Positions 51,582 to 59,665 of a stretch of 64,000 nucleotides of DNA are shown here, piece by piece. Position 1 is the first letter of the stretch. Each line of letters opens with the position of its first letter. Under the pieces are notes generated by a model. It ran no database searches. It was not told the origin of the DNA and worked only from the letters and a program-made list of their open reading frames with translations. Origin of the DNA: Acidovorax sp. KKS102 (GTDB lineage: Bacteria > Pseudomonadota > Gammaproteobacteria > Burkholderiales > Burkholderiaceae_C); assembly GCF_000302535.1 (NCBI RefSeq), contig NC_018708.1, forward strand, positions 124,001 to 188,000, in the 5' to 3' direction. The position numbers were made by a program, and so were the translations under genes.

Positions 51582-52148
51582 TCAGCCCGCAGCGGGAGTA
51601 GCCAAGAAGCGGCTGGCCGCCTCCACAGCCTGCGCATCGGCCTGCACGGCGCCCGGGGGGCCGCCCTTGCCCCACAGCGCACCGCCCCAGGTCATGGACA
51701 GGAATTGCGCGCACAGCGCCACCGAATCGATCATGGGCTGGGCCTTGGTGCGGTCGCCGCTGGTGGTGATGAGCGACAGCGTCTTGCGGCCCATGGCGTC
51801 CTTGAAGTCCAGGCCCGGCACGCGCATCCAGGCGCTCCAGTGGTCGAGGTAGGTCTTGAGCGGCGAGGGGATGCTGTACCAGTACACCGGCGCCACCCAA
51901 ACGATGTGGCTGGCGGCCAGCGTGGCATCCAGCAGGGTTTTCATGTCGCCCTCGGGCGGTGCGTAGGCGCCGGTGGTGTGGCGCTGGTCCACAAAGGGCG
52001 GCAACTGCATGCGCGCCAGGTGGTGCCAGGTTTGCTCCGTGCCCGCAGGCAGGGCGGCAGCGGCCTGCCGCGCCAGCCATTCGGTGTTGCCGAGGTGGCC
52101 GGGTTCGCGGGTCGAGGTGGTGAGGAAGAGGTAATGGGGTGCAGACAT
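51582..52148 (-). CDS. NAD(P)H-dependent flavodoxin-like oxidoreductase
   Basis: 188 residues with a flavodoxin-like fold: the FMN-phosphate loop TTSTREPGHLGNTEWLAR, then the active-site segment WVAPVYWYSIPSPLKTYLDH and WGGALWGKGGPPG. It resembles quinone reductases or azoreductases (Flavodoxin_2/FMN_red group). An in-frame ATG three codons further upstream (52157) is an alternative start; neither has a clear ribosome site. Its stop is just 3 bp from the stop of the convergent YdcF-like gene. Confidence 0.85.
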   Translation of the reverse strand: MSAPHYLFLTTSTREPGHLGNTEWLARQAAAALPAGTEQTWHHLARMQLPPFVDQRHTTGAYAPPEGDMKTLLDATLAASHIVWVAPVYWYSIPSPLKTYLDHWSAWMRVPGLDFKDAMGRKTLSLITTSGDRTKAQPMIDSVALCAQFLSMTWGGALWGKGGPPGAVQADAQAVEAASRFLATPAAG

Positions 52149-52224
52149 GGCCGGCATCGTAGCGGCACCGGCCCTTGTCTGCAGGCGCGCTGTGGGAGCC
52201 GCCCCTTAGAACGTGTTCACGATC

Positions 52225-53562
52225 TTAGGCCGCGACCACGGTGCGCGGCGCGCGCACGGCTTCGGCTCCCAGAAAGCCGAAATTCATTGCAGGCTGCTCG
52301 CCGCTTATCAGCTCGGCCAGGGCCTTGCCCGAGCCCGCACCGTGCGTCCAGCCCAGTGTGCCGTGGCCCGCGTTCACCCAGAGCTTGCCCACGCGGGTGC
52401 GCCCGATGAACGGGATGTTGGTGGGCGTGGCGGGGCGCAGGCCGGTCCAGTACTGCGGGTTGCCGCCTTCCTCGGGCGTGCGGGTGTCGCACACGCCGGG
52501 AAGGATGGCCTCGATGCGGCGCGACAGCATGTGGCAGCGCGCGCGGGCCAGGGAGCTGTCGAGGGTCAGGTCCCAGCCATTCAGTTCGATGGTGCCCGCC
52601 ACGCGCAGGAAGTTGCCCAGGCGGCTCATGGCGATCTTCTTGCCGTCGTCAATGGTGGAGACCATGGGCGCACCCTCGGGCTTGAGCAGCGGGAAGGTCG
52701 CGCTGTAGCCCTTGCCGGGGTAGATCGGCAGGTCCACGCCCACGCTGCGCAGCAGCGGCGCGCTGTACGAGCCGCAGGCCACCACAATGGCGTCCGCCTT
52801 CAATATGAAGTCCTTTTTGCCGCTTGCGCTAGCGGAATTTGGCATGACTGCTACTGAATCAATAGCATTGCCAATCTTGTTCAGACGCAGCACATCGTGG
52901 CCGTACAGGAACTGCACGCCCCGTGCCGCGCAGCGGCGGGCCAGCTCTTGGGTGAAGACCCGTGCATCGCCGCTCTCGTCGGTGCTGGTATAGGTGCCGC
53001 CGGTGATCTTGTCGCCGTAGGCCTTGAAGGCCGGTTCGATCTTGAGCAGCTCGTCGCGGCTGACCAGGCGGCGCTGCACGCCGTGCTTGCGCATCAGCTC
53101 CACGGCATGGCCTGCGGCGTCAAACGATTTCTGGTCGGTGTAGAAGTGGGCAATGCCGCGTTCGAGCCGGTTGTATTCGATGCCGGTGGTTTTCACCAGG
53201 TCCTTCAGCGCGGCATGGCTGTAGGCGCCCAGCGCCACAATCTGCTGCACATTGCGCTCGAAGGCCGCATCGTTGCACTGCGCCAGGAACTGCAGGCCCC
53301 AGCGCCATTGCTGCCAGTCCATCTGCGGGCGAAACAGCAGCGGCGCTTCCTTGTCGAACATCCACTTGAGCGCCTTGAGCGGCGCCTCGCGGTTGGCCCA
53401 GGGCTCGCAGTAGCTCACCGAGATCTGCGCCGCGTTGGCAAAACTGGTTTCGAGTGCTGCATCGGGCTGGCGGTCGATCACGATGACTTCGTGACCGCGT
53501 TCCAGCAGGTGCCACGCTGTGCTGATGCCGATGATGCCGGCGCCGAGAACAATGGTTTTCAT
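52225..53562 (-). CDS. D-amino-acid dehydrogenase (DadA-like), with an in-frame dispersed-repeat insertion
   Basis: A 445-residue FAD flavoprotein of the DAO family. The N-terminal dinucleotide fold is TIVLGAGIIGISTAWHLLERG, followed by the DadA-type segments DAALETSFANAAQISVSYCE and PWANREAPLKALKWM. The C-terminal FAD motif is KLWVNAGHGTLGWTHGAGSG. It oxidatively deaminates D-amino acids (probably D-alanine) to 2-oxo acids, passing electrons to the respiratory chain. Residues of about 232-250 (NAIDSVAVMPNSASASGKK) are encoded by a copy of the dispersed repeat read in frame, in the substrate-domain region. Despite this the frame is intact. It is divergent from an ArgP-like LysR gene. Confidence 0.9.
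   Translation of the reverse strand: MKTIVLGAGIIGISTAWHLLERGHEVIVIDRQPDAALETSFANAAQISVSYCEPWANREAPLKALKWMFDKEAPLLFRPQMDWQQWRWGLQFLAQCNDAAFERNVQQIVALGAYSHAALKDLVKTTGIEYNRLERGIAHFYTDQKSFDAAGHAVELMRKHGVQRRLVSRDELLKIEPAFKAYGDKITGGTYTSTDESGDARVFTQELARRCAARGVQFLYGHDVLRLNKIGNAIDSVAVMPNSASASGKKDFILKADAIVVACGSYSAPLLRSVGVDLPIYPGKGYSATFPLLKPEGAPMVSTIDDGKKIAMSRLGNFLRVAGTIELNGWDLTLDSSLARARCHMLSRRIEAILPGVCDTRTPEEGGNPQYWTGLRPATPTNIPFIGRTRVGKLWVNAGHGTLGWTHGAGSGKALAELISGEQPAMNFGFLGAEAVRAPRTVVAA
52811..52867 (-). repeat. Dispersed short repeat, copy E (reverse orientation), inside a coding sequence
   Basis: On the minus strand the copy begins TGCTATTGATTCAGTAGCAG at 52867 and reaches TAGCGCAAGCGG exactly 36 nt later (52831). 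It is read in frame within the D-amino-acid dehydrogenase gene. The local composition is AT-rich compared with the surrounding codons. Confidence 0.8.
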
Positions 53563-53738
53563 ATGCGGAATGCCTTGTGAGCCTTTGCGTGCCACCCGCC
53601 CCAGTGCGGGACACGATGGGGCGCAGTGTGCGCGACATTGCATTCAACTAAAAGCAAAATTAAACTTACTCCAAAAACATCAGCGCACCTAATGGATAGC
53701 GCTGAGGAGACAACCCTCTTTTGTTCGAGTCCGAGACC

Positions 53739-54650
53739 ATGAGCACCTACGATCCCGCCGCCCTGGAATGCCTTGCCGCCATCGTTGAAGAGGGCGGCTT
53801 CGAGCGCGCTGCGCAGCGCCTGAACGTCACGCAGTCGGCCGTCTCGCAGCGCCTGCGCGCGCTGGAGGCGCAGGTGGGCTCGGTACTCATCGTGCGCAGC
53901 CGCCCGCTGCGGCCCACGTCGGCCGGGCAGCTGCTGCTCAAGCACACCAAGCAGATGCGCCTGCTGCGCGCCGACCTGGAGCGCGACCTGCAGGAGCTGG
54001 CGCCCAGCGCACCGGGCGGATCGCGCGAAGACGAGCGCATCTCGATCGCCATCAACGCCGACAGCATCGCCACCTGGGCCATGGGTGCTCTGCACGACCT
54101 GGTGCGCCAGCGCCTGCCGCTCGAAATCATCGTGGACGACCAGGACTTCACGCAGGAATGGCTGCGCTCCGGGCAGGTGCTGGGCTGCGTGACCACGCTC
54201 AAGCAGGCGCTGCGTGGCTGCAAGATGGTGCCGCTCGGGGCCATGCCCTATGTGGCGGTGGCGTCGGCCAGTTACGCACAGCAGTACCTGCCGCAGGGGC
54301 TGACGCCCCACAACTTCCGCGACGTGTCGTTTTTGTCGTTCAACCGCAAGGACGACATGGCGGCCGAGTTCGTGGCCCGTGCGTTTGGCCTCAAGCGCGT
54401 GGCGCTCAACCACCTGTTTGTGCCGGGCTCCGAGGCGCAGATGCGCGCGGTGGCCGCTGGCTGGGCCGTGGGCGTGGTGCCAGAACTGCTGGCACGGGGT
54501 GCCATTGCCGATGGCAGCGTGGTGGATCTGGCCCCCGGCCGGTCGCTGCCGATCCAGCTGTACTGGCATTGCTGGAACCTGGAGTCCGAGTTGCTGGATG
54601 CGTTGTCGTCGGCACTGACCAGCGCTGCGGCCCAGGCGCTGGTGTCCTAA
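53739..54650 (+). CDS. ArgP/IciA-like LysR-family regulator
   Basis: 303 residues. The helix-turn-helix domain reads DPAALECLAAIVEEGGFERA, then AQRLNVTQSAVSQRLRALEA. The effector domain starts near residue 100 (ISIAINADSIATWAMGAL), and features IIVDDQDFTQEWLRSGQVLG are typical of the ArgP/LysG group. These regulators respond to basic amino acids and commonly control LysE/ArgO exporters. Here the divergent partner is instead a D-amino-acid dehydrogenase, which suggests that this protein controls amino-acid catabolism. The start ATG is 53739. Confidence 0.88.
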   Translation: MSTYDPAALECLAAIVEEGGFERAAQRLNVTQSAVSQRLRALEAQVGSVLIVRSRPLRPTSAGQLLLKHTKQMRLLRADLERDLQELAPSAPGGSREDERISIAINADSIATWAMGALHDLVRQRLPLEIIVDDQDFTQEWLRSGQVLGCVTTLKQALRGCKMVPLGAMPYVAVASASYAQQYLPQGLTPHNFRDVSFLSFNRKDDMAAEFVARAFGLKRVALNHLFVPGSEAQMRAVAAGWAVGVVPELLARGAIADGSVVDLAPGRSLPIQLYWHCWNLESELLDALSSALTSAAAQALVS

Positions 54651-54732
54651 GAACGTGTTCAAAGGCCGTCTGGCTGCGCCCCTGCGGCGGGGTGCGCGGC
54701 ACGTTTTGTGCTGTCAAAAACGTGAACGACGT

Positions 54733-54747
54733 AGTTGCATTGCAACT
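54733..54747. promoter_or_regulatory. Palindrome upstream of TetR gene, candidate operator
   Basis: A perfect 7-bp dyad, AGTTGCA T TGCAACT, lies about 32 bp before the TetR-family ATG at 54779. It is the right size and position for autoregulation by that regulator. Confidence 0.5.
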
Positions 54748-54778
54748 TCGTCATTTATTTTTTACTGCAATGTATAAA

Positions 54779-55402
54779 ATGGACACCATGCAAACGCCGC
54801 AACCCAAAGTTTCGTTCAAGGAGCAGATGCACCAGGCCCGCGAGGATGCCATCCTCCAGTCCGCCTGCCGCCTGCTGGGTGAAAAGGCCTTCGACGCCAT
54901 GACCATGGACGACGTGGCCAACGCCGTCGGCATCGCCAAGGCCAGCCTGTACAAGCATTTCTGCAGCAAGGAAGAACTGTGCAGTGCCGCCATGGTGCAG
55001 ATCCTGGGGCGCGTGCAGACCTACCTGGCAGGCCTGCCCGCCGAAATGCCGCCGCTGGAGAAGCTGCATGCGCTGGTGCGCTGGTCGCTGGAACGTCTGC
55101 TGACCAACGAGATGCCCCTGCTGCCCAGCCGCAACTCCACGCTGCGCGCGGTGCTCATGGCCAACAAGGACTACCTGAACGGGCTGGTGGCGGTGAGCGA
55201 CCAGATCGGGGAGTGGATCACCCAGGCCCAGGCCCAGGGGGTGATCAGCCCCACGCTGCCGCCGCTGGTGGTGCTCTACACGCTGTATGCGCGCGCCTGC
55301 GACCCGGTAGTGAGCTTCCTCAAGGAAGGCGGGCAGTATTCGGACGCCGAAATCGTGGACCTGGTGGTGCGCACCTGTTTTGACGGGCTGGCAGCGCGTT
55401 GA
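54779..55402 (+). CDS. TetR-family transcriptional regulator
   Basis: 207 residues from ATG 54779; ATGs at 54770 and 54788 are in frame and no strong ribosome site separates them. The DNA-binding domain covers about 15-65: REDAILQSACRLLGEKAFDA, then the helix-turn-helix MTMDDVANAVGIAKASLYKH, then FCSKEELC. The ligand domain follows (TetR_C type) to residue 200. The closest genes are convergent, so the regulon is not obvious; a palindrome lies immediately upstream. A bidirectional terminator follows its stop. Confidence 0.88.
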   Translation: MDTMQTPQPKVSFKEQMHQAREDAILQSACRLLGEKAFDAMTMDDVANAVGIAKASLYKHFCSKEELCSAAMVQILGRVQTYLAGLPAEMPPLEKLHALVRWSLERLLTNEMPLLPSRNSTLRAVLMANKDYLNGLVAVSDQIGEWITQAQAQGVISPTLPPLVVLYTLYARACDPVVSFLKEGGQYSDAEIVDLVVRTCFDGLAAR

Positions 55403-55431
55403 CATGGCGGCACGATAAGCCGCATCGATAA

Positions 55432-55457
55432 AAAAAGCCCGGCACGCCGGGCTTTTT
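55432..55457. terminator. Bidirectional intrinsic terminator
   Basis: GCCCGGC/GCCGGGC stem with a 2-nt loop, flanked by AAAAA on one side and TTTTT on the other, between the convergent TetR gene and the fasciclin gene. The symmetric A and T tracts allow termination of both. Confidence 0.85.
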
Positions 55458-55505
55458 GCTGTGTGGGTGCTGCGCCGGTGGGGGCGCGCAGCACCTGGGA
55501 TCCTG

Positions 55506-56444
55506 TCACTTCGGCAGGATCACCTTGTCCACCACGTGGATCACGCCATTCTTGGTGAATACGTCGGTAGCCACGATGTTGCTGGTGCGCATGTTCTGGT
55601 CGGTGATCACCAAGCTGGAGTTGATGGTGAAGGTCTGGCCCTGGACGGTGGTGATGGCGGTGTTCACGGGCACTTCGGCCTTGAGCACGCGCGCGGGCAC
55701 CACGTGGTAGGTCAGCACCTGGGTCAGCAGGGTCTTGTTGGCCAGCAGCGCGTCCTTGGTCACGCCCAGCTCGGTCAGCAAGGCAGCAAACGCTGCGTTG
55801 GTGGGCGCAAACACGGTGAAGGGCCCAGCGCCTTGCAGTGTGCTCACCAGCCCGGCGGCCACCACGGCCTCGACAAGGATGCTGAAGTCGGGCAGCGCCG
55901 AGGCGGTGGCCACGATGTCCTTGTCGGCGGGCAGCAGCACCTTGTCCACCAGATGCACCACGCCGTTGCTGGCCTGGATGTCGGTGCTGGTGATGGTGCT
56001 CACGCGATTGCGGCCGTCGGTGATCTTCAGGCCGTTGTTCGACTCGATCTTGAAGAAGCCGCCCGACACCGGCGTGATCGCCTTGCCCAAGGGCACATCG
56101 GCCCGCATCACCTTGCTGCCCAGCACGTGGTAGGTGAGCACGGCGGTCAGCAGGGGCTTGTTGGCCAGCAGCGCTTCCTTGGTCACACCCAGTTCGGTCA
56201 GCAGCGCGGCAAACGCTGCGTTGGTGGGCGCAAACACGGTGAGCGTGCCCGTGCTCAGCGTGGGCGCGAGGCCCGCAGCGACCACGGCTTCGACCAGGAT
56301 GCTCAGCTCGGGGGTGTTTTGGGCCAGCTCGACAATGTTGCGCTGGGGCTCGTCGTCTCCGCCCCCACAGGCTTGCAGCAGGGTGGTGCTGGCGCCCAGG
56401 GCGGCAGCCATCAGGACGGTGCGGCGATTGAATACGGTATTCAT
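55506..56444 (-). CDS. Fasciclin (FAS1) lipoprotein with two tandem FAS1 domains
   Basis: 312 residues. The signal sequence ends in a lipobox (TTLLQACGGG), so the mature protein should be a lipid-anchored envelope protein. Two FAS1 domains follow (about 37-170 and 178-312), each with the hallmarks TVFAPTNAAFAALLTELGVT and VLTYHVLGSKV or [14 protein letters not shown]1 domains act in adhesion. The two repeats are very similar at the nucleotide level, so the second is a recent internal duplication. The downstream gene is another FAS1 protein on the same strand. Confidence 0.92.
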   Translation of the reverse strand: MNTVFNRRTVLMAAALGASTTLLQACGGGDDEPQRNIVELAQNTPELSILVEAVVAAGLAPTLSTGTLTVFAPTNAAFAALLTELGVTKEALLANKPLLTAVLTYHVLGSKVMRADVPLGKAITPVSGGFFKIESNNGLKITDGRNRVSTITSTDIQASNGVVHLVDKVLLPADKDIVATASALPDFSILVEAVVAAGLVSTLQGAGPFTVFAPTNAAFAALLTELGVTKDALLANKTLLTQVLTYHVVPARVLKAEVPVNTAITTVQGQTFTINSSLVITDQNMRTSNIVATDVFTKNGVIHVVDKVILPK

Positions 56445-56499
56445 GGCGGCTTCTCCTCGTGAATGGATGGTGGGTGAAAAGAGCGGTGGTGCCGGTGGC

Positions 56500-56955
56500 T
56501 TACTTGGGCATCAGCACCGTGTCGATCGCATGGATCACGCCGTTGCTAGCGGCCACGTCGGTGGCAATGACCTTGGACTGGTCGACCATCACGCCCATGC
56601 TCGTGCTCACTGTGAGTTCCTGGCCTTGCACGGTCTTGACCTTGCCGGCCTTCACGTCGCTGGCCATGACCTTGCCGGGCACCACGTGGTAGGTCAGCAC
56701 CTTGGTCAGTGCGGCCTTGTCGGCCAGCAGGCCGTCCAGCGTGGCCTTGGGGATCTTGGCGAAGGCTTCGTCCGTGGGGGCAAACACCGTGAATGGGCCG
56801 GGGCCCTTGAGGGTGTCCACCAGACCGGCGGCCTGCACGGCGGCCACCAGGGTCTTGAAGTTGCCCGCTTTCACAGCGGTATCGACGATGTCTTGCGCCA
56901 TGGCGCTGAAGGTGGCGCCAGCGGTCAGAGCGAGTGCAATCAGGGTCTTCTTCAT
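56500..56955 (-). CDS. Secreted fasciclin (FAS1) domain protein
   Basis: 151 residues. A signal peptide ([17 protein letters not shown]) leads a single FAS1 domain: [40 protein letters not shown], and [16 protein letters not shown], closing with [14 protein letters not shown]. It is probably a periplasmic or secreted adhesion-type protein. The start ATG 56955 follows GAGAGGAACGA. It is upstream of the two-domain gene on the same strand, 55 bp apart. The promoter contains repeated AACCA/TGGTT half-sites. Confidence 0.92.
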   Translation of the reverse strand: MKKTLIALALTAGATFSAMAQDIVDTAVKAGNFKTLVAAVQAAGLVDTLKGPGPFTVFAPTDEAFAKIPKATLDGLLADKAALTKVLTYHVVPGKVMASDVKAGKVKTVQGQELTVSTSMGVMVDQSKVIATDVAASNGVIHAIDTVLMPK

Positions 56956-57013
56956 GGGTCGTTCCTCTCGGTTTCGATGGAATTGACACGCCAAGATGGG
57001 CGTGGCGCGAATG

Positions 57014-57060
57014 TATAACCATTTGGTACGAAAGTAAACTGATTGGTTATTCAATAACCA
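57014..57060. promoter_or_regulatory. Repeated half-sites and inverted repeat upstream of the fasciclin operon
   Basis: A perfect 8-bp dyad, TGGTTATT C AATAACCA, occupies 57044-57060. A further ATAACCA half-site lies at 57015-57021, facing a second reversed TTTGGTA at 57022-57028. The arrangement lies 60-105 bp ahead of the FAS1 start. It fits binding of one or two regulator dimers; no adjacent regulator is obvious. Confidence 0.5.
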
Positions 57061-57081
57061 TTCAGTCGTAACGAGATGAAA

Positions 57082-57106
57082 AAAAGCCCTGCAAGGCAGG
57101 GCTTTT
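57082..57106 (-). terminator. Intrinsic terminator of the universal stress protein gene
   Basis: A GCCCTGC/GCAGGGC stem with a 3-nt loop. On the minus strand it is followed by a run of seven T. It lies 40 bp after the stress-protein stop and before the fasciclin promoter. Confidence 0.8.
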
Positions 57107-57143
57107 GGACGGTGTTGCGCGGTTGCGCAGCGGACCCGCGCGT

Positions 57144-57566
57144 TCAGCGAACGATCAGCAGCGGCACCTTGCTGTGCGCCAGCACCTGGGTGGTCACCGA
57201 GCCCATCACCAGCGTGGCGATGGCGCCATGGCCGTGCGAACCCATGACCAACAGGTCGAACTTGCCGGTGTCTGCCACCTTGGCGATGGTTTCGCCCACC
57301 GCGCCGACCTTGACGCTGCGCTTGGCATCCACGCCATGGCGGCCGAGGAACTTGCACACCGGTGCGAGGATTTTTTCGGCTTCTTCGGCGTGGTAGTTGT
57401 CCACCACTTCCTTGCCCAGCGCGGCACGGGCGCGGGGAGGCAGCGGGGCCTGCACCGTCAGCACGGTGTAGGTGTGGGTGCCGCCCAGCAGTTCTTCGTG
57501 GGTGGCCAGGTAGGCCAGCATTTTCTTGGTGTAGGCGCTGCCATCGACAGCAAGCAGGATGTTCAT
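57144..57566 (-). CDS. Universal stress protein (UspA family)
   Basis: A 140-residue single Usp domain: [17 protein letters not shown] at the start and the ATP-binding [20 protein letters not shown] near the end, matching the G-2x-G-9x-G-S/T pattern of the nucleotide-binding UspA type. It probably responds to starvation or respiratory stress. It is single, and ended by the terminator at 57082-57106. Confidence 0.93.
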   Translation of the reverse strand: MNILLAVDGSAYTKKMLAYLATHEELLGGTHTYTVLTVQAPLPPRARAALGKEVVDNYHAEEAEKILAPVCKFLGRHGVDAKRSVKVGAVGETIAKVADTGKFDLLVMGSHGHGAIATLVMGSVTTQVLAHSKVPLLIVR

Positions 57567-57679
57567 GGTGTTCTCCGAAAAGGGATGGGGCAGACTACTC
57601 TGCGCGGGTGCCTGTTGTCTTGACCTGGGTCATGTTGTTCTGTTCGGCGCGTGGCGGATTCGTACGAACCGCATGCTGA

Positions 57680-58525
57680 TCATACGGTGACCACGCAGCG
57701 CGGCTGAAACGCTGCCTGCTCGCCCTTGCGTGCGTAACCGAGCGGGTTGGCCACCACCCGGCACTGCCAGGGCGATCCGTCGCTGCGCTGGCCCTGCACG
57801 GTGTAGTCGCTCGGCGCGTGCAGGTGGCCATGCAGCCACAGCGGGGTGTGCATCAGCAGGTCGTCCAGTGCGTTGCAAAACCCTGCTGTGCCAGGCACCA
57901 GACCGTAGCGGGGGTCGGCGCTGCGCAGGCTGGGCGCAAAGTGGGTGACGACCACGGTGGGGCCGTCAAAAGGCTGCTGCAGCACATCGCGCAGCCACTG
58001 CTGGCAGACCAGCGCCTGCTCGCGCATGGGCTCGGCCAGAAACGGCTCTGTGTGGCGCGTGCCCCCGGTCTTGCGCAGGTAGAAGTTGGCCGCGCGAAAG
58101 GCTTTGTCGCGCAGCTTGAGCCGGCGTGTGAGGTCGGTCGTGCCCTCATGGTCGGCCAGTGCGTCGAAATCGCTCCACAGCGTCGTGCCGACAAAACGCA
58201 CGCCTTGCAGCACCAGGGTTTCGCGCTCCAGCCACACAATGCCCAGGCGCTCGCAGGTCTGGCGCAGCCGCAGGTGCGCGGCATCGAAGTCCTGGGCGTC
58301 GTACTCGTGGTTGCCGGGCACAAACAGCACGGGGGTCGGCCAGCCTGCATATTGGGGCAACGTCGAAAACCGGGCCAGGCCGAAGTCGTCGTCGTCCAGT
58401 TGAGAGCCCTGCTGGTAGGAGCCCACGTCCCCCGCCAGCACCAGCACATCGGCGCCGGGGGCGGGTTCGGGCACAAAGTGCGGGTGAGCCTCCAGATGGA
58501 GGTCGGAGAGAAGCTGGATATTCAT
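57680..58525 (-). CDS. Calcineurin-like metallophosphoesterase
   Basis: 281 residues. All metal motifs of the family are present in order: SDLHLE at the N-terminus, LAGDVGSY, PGNHEYD, VTHFAPSLRS and HGHLHAP. It hydrolyses phosphate esters or nucleotides with two metals; the substrate is unknown. It is on the same strand and only 25 bp from the LysR gene upstream, so the two may share a transcript. Confidence 0.9.
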   Translation of the reverse strand: MNIQLLSDLHLEAHPHFVPEPAPGADVLVLAGDVGSYQQGSQLDDDDFGLARFSTLPQYAGWPTPVLFVPGNHEYDAQDFDAAHLRLRQTCERLGIVWLERETLVLQGVRFVGTTLWSDFDALADHEGTTDLTRRLKLRDKAFRAANFYLRKTGGTRHTEPFLAEPMREQALVCQQWLRDVLQQPFDGPTVVVTHFAPSLRSADPRYGLVPGTAGFCNALDDLLMHTPLWLHGHLHAPSDYTVQGQRSDGSPWQCRVVANPLGYARKGEQAAFQPRCVVTV

Positions 58526-58550
58526 CAGATTGGGCGCAGATGGGTGCAGT

Positions 58551-59528
58551 CTACGGCGTGCCGTGCAGGTCCTGCCCGGGGAAGGTGCGTCGCGCTGACC
58601 GCGCGAGGGCCTGCAGCAGCCAGGTCATCGCGGCCTGCTGGGGGCCGCGCCGGCGCCACAGGGCATCTACGTGCACGGCGGGCACGTCCAGCGGCAGGGC
58701 CCGTTGCACCAGGGCGTCGGCAATGCCGGTCACCGGCACAAAGTGGCGTGGCAGCACGGTCAACAGGTCCGAGCCCGACACCACCCGCCCTGCCGTGAAA
58801 AACTGATTGACCGTGATCACCACCTTGCGCTCGCGGCCCAGCGACGCCAGGGCTTCGTCGATGAAGCCAAAAGGGCGGCCCGAAAAACTCACCAGCATGT
58901 GCCGCGCGGCGCAGTAGGTGTCCAGCGTCAGCGGGGCGTCGGCCAAAGGGTGGCCCTGGCGCATCACGCACACGTATTCGCCGTCGTACAGTCGGCGACT
59001 TTCAAAGGCCACCACGCCGCCCGATTGCGCCCGCGCGGTGAGGTCGGCCAGCGCTGCGGGAAAGTAGCCCACGGCCATGTCGGCCGCCTCTTCCTCTAGC
59101 AGGCGCCGGGGGTCGCGCGTGGTGAGCGGCAGCACGCGAATGGAGATGCCAGGGGCTTCGCGCTCGATGATTTCCACCAGGGCGGGCACCAGCGTCGCCG
59201 CCGTGGCATCGGCCATGGCCAGCACAAAGGTGGACTCGGCCGTTGCCGGGTCAAAGTGACCGGGCGCCAGGGACTCCTGCAAATGGGCCAGAGCCTCGCG
59301 CACTGGCGGCCACAGGGCCAGCGCGCGAGGCGTGGGCTCCACGCCCTGGCCACTGCGCACCACCAGTTCATCCCCCACCACGTCCCGCAGGCGCCGCATG
59401 GCGTTGCTGACGGCCGGCTGGGTGATGGAGAGCTTGTGCGCGGCCCGGGTGAGGCTGCGCTCGGCCATCACCTCGTCAAAGACGCGCAGCAGATTCAGGT
59501 CCAGGGAGCGGAAGTTCAAAGGGGTCAT
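58551..59528 (-). CDS. LysR-family transcriptional regulator
   Basis: 325 residues. The DNA-binding domain reads DLNLLRVFDEVMAERSLTRA, then AHKLSITQPAVSNAMRRLRD. The effector domain begins near residue 95 (FVLAMADATAATLVPALVEI) and resembles the NodD/NahR/PcpR-like LysR subgroup, which often senses aromatic compounds. It is divergent from the small membrane-protein gene at 59666, with a 23-bp dyad between them, and lies upstream of the phosphoesterase on its own strand. Confidence 0.9.
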   Translation of the reverse strand: MTPLNFRSLDLNLLRVFDEVMAERSLTRAAHKLSITQPAVSNAMRRLRDVVGDELVVRSGQGVEPTPRALALWPPVREALAHLQESLAPGHFDPATAESTFVLAMADATAATLVPALVEIIEREAPGISIRVLPLTTRDPRRLLEEEAADMAVGYFPAALADLTARAQSGGVVAFESRRLYDGEYVCVMRQGHPLADAPLTLDTYCAARHMLVSFSGRPFGFIDEALASLGRERKVVITVNQFFTAGRVVSGSDLLTVLPRHFVPVTGIADALVQRALPLDVPAVHVDALWRRRGPQQAAMTWLLQALARSARRTFPGQDLHGTP

Positions 59529-59542
59529 GGTGGTCTCAAAGC

Positions 59543-59565
59543 ATATTCATCACTGAAATGAATAT
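59543..59565. promoter_or_regulatory. Inverted repeat, candidate LysR operator
   Basis: Perfect 8-bp arms ATATTCAT and ATGAATAT around a 7-nt spacer, 15 bp upstream of the LysR start and about 100 bp before the divergent gene. Dyads of this size with AT-rich arms are typical LysR recognition sites; assignment to the adjacent regulator is inference. Confidence 0.6.
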
Positions 59566-59665
59566 CAATGATTCAAAATATAAACTTGAACATGCAAAGG
59601 GTAAACCCTAATATCACCCCATCGCCCGGCAATCTCGCCACAAGCGTTAGAAAAGGGAAACCGAA

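Noticed and set aside
53720..53740. tRNA T-loop-like sequence TTGTTCGAGTCCGAG
   Set aside because: No matching acceptor, D or anticodon arms occur upstream; it is the leader of the LysR gene.
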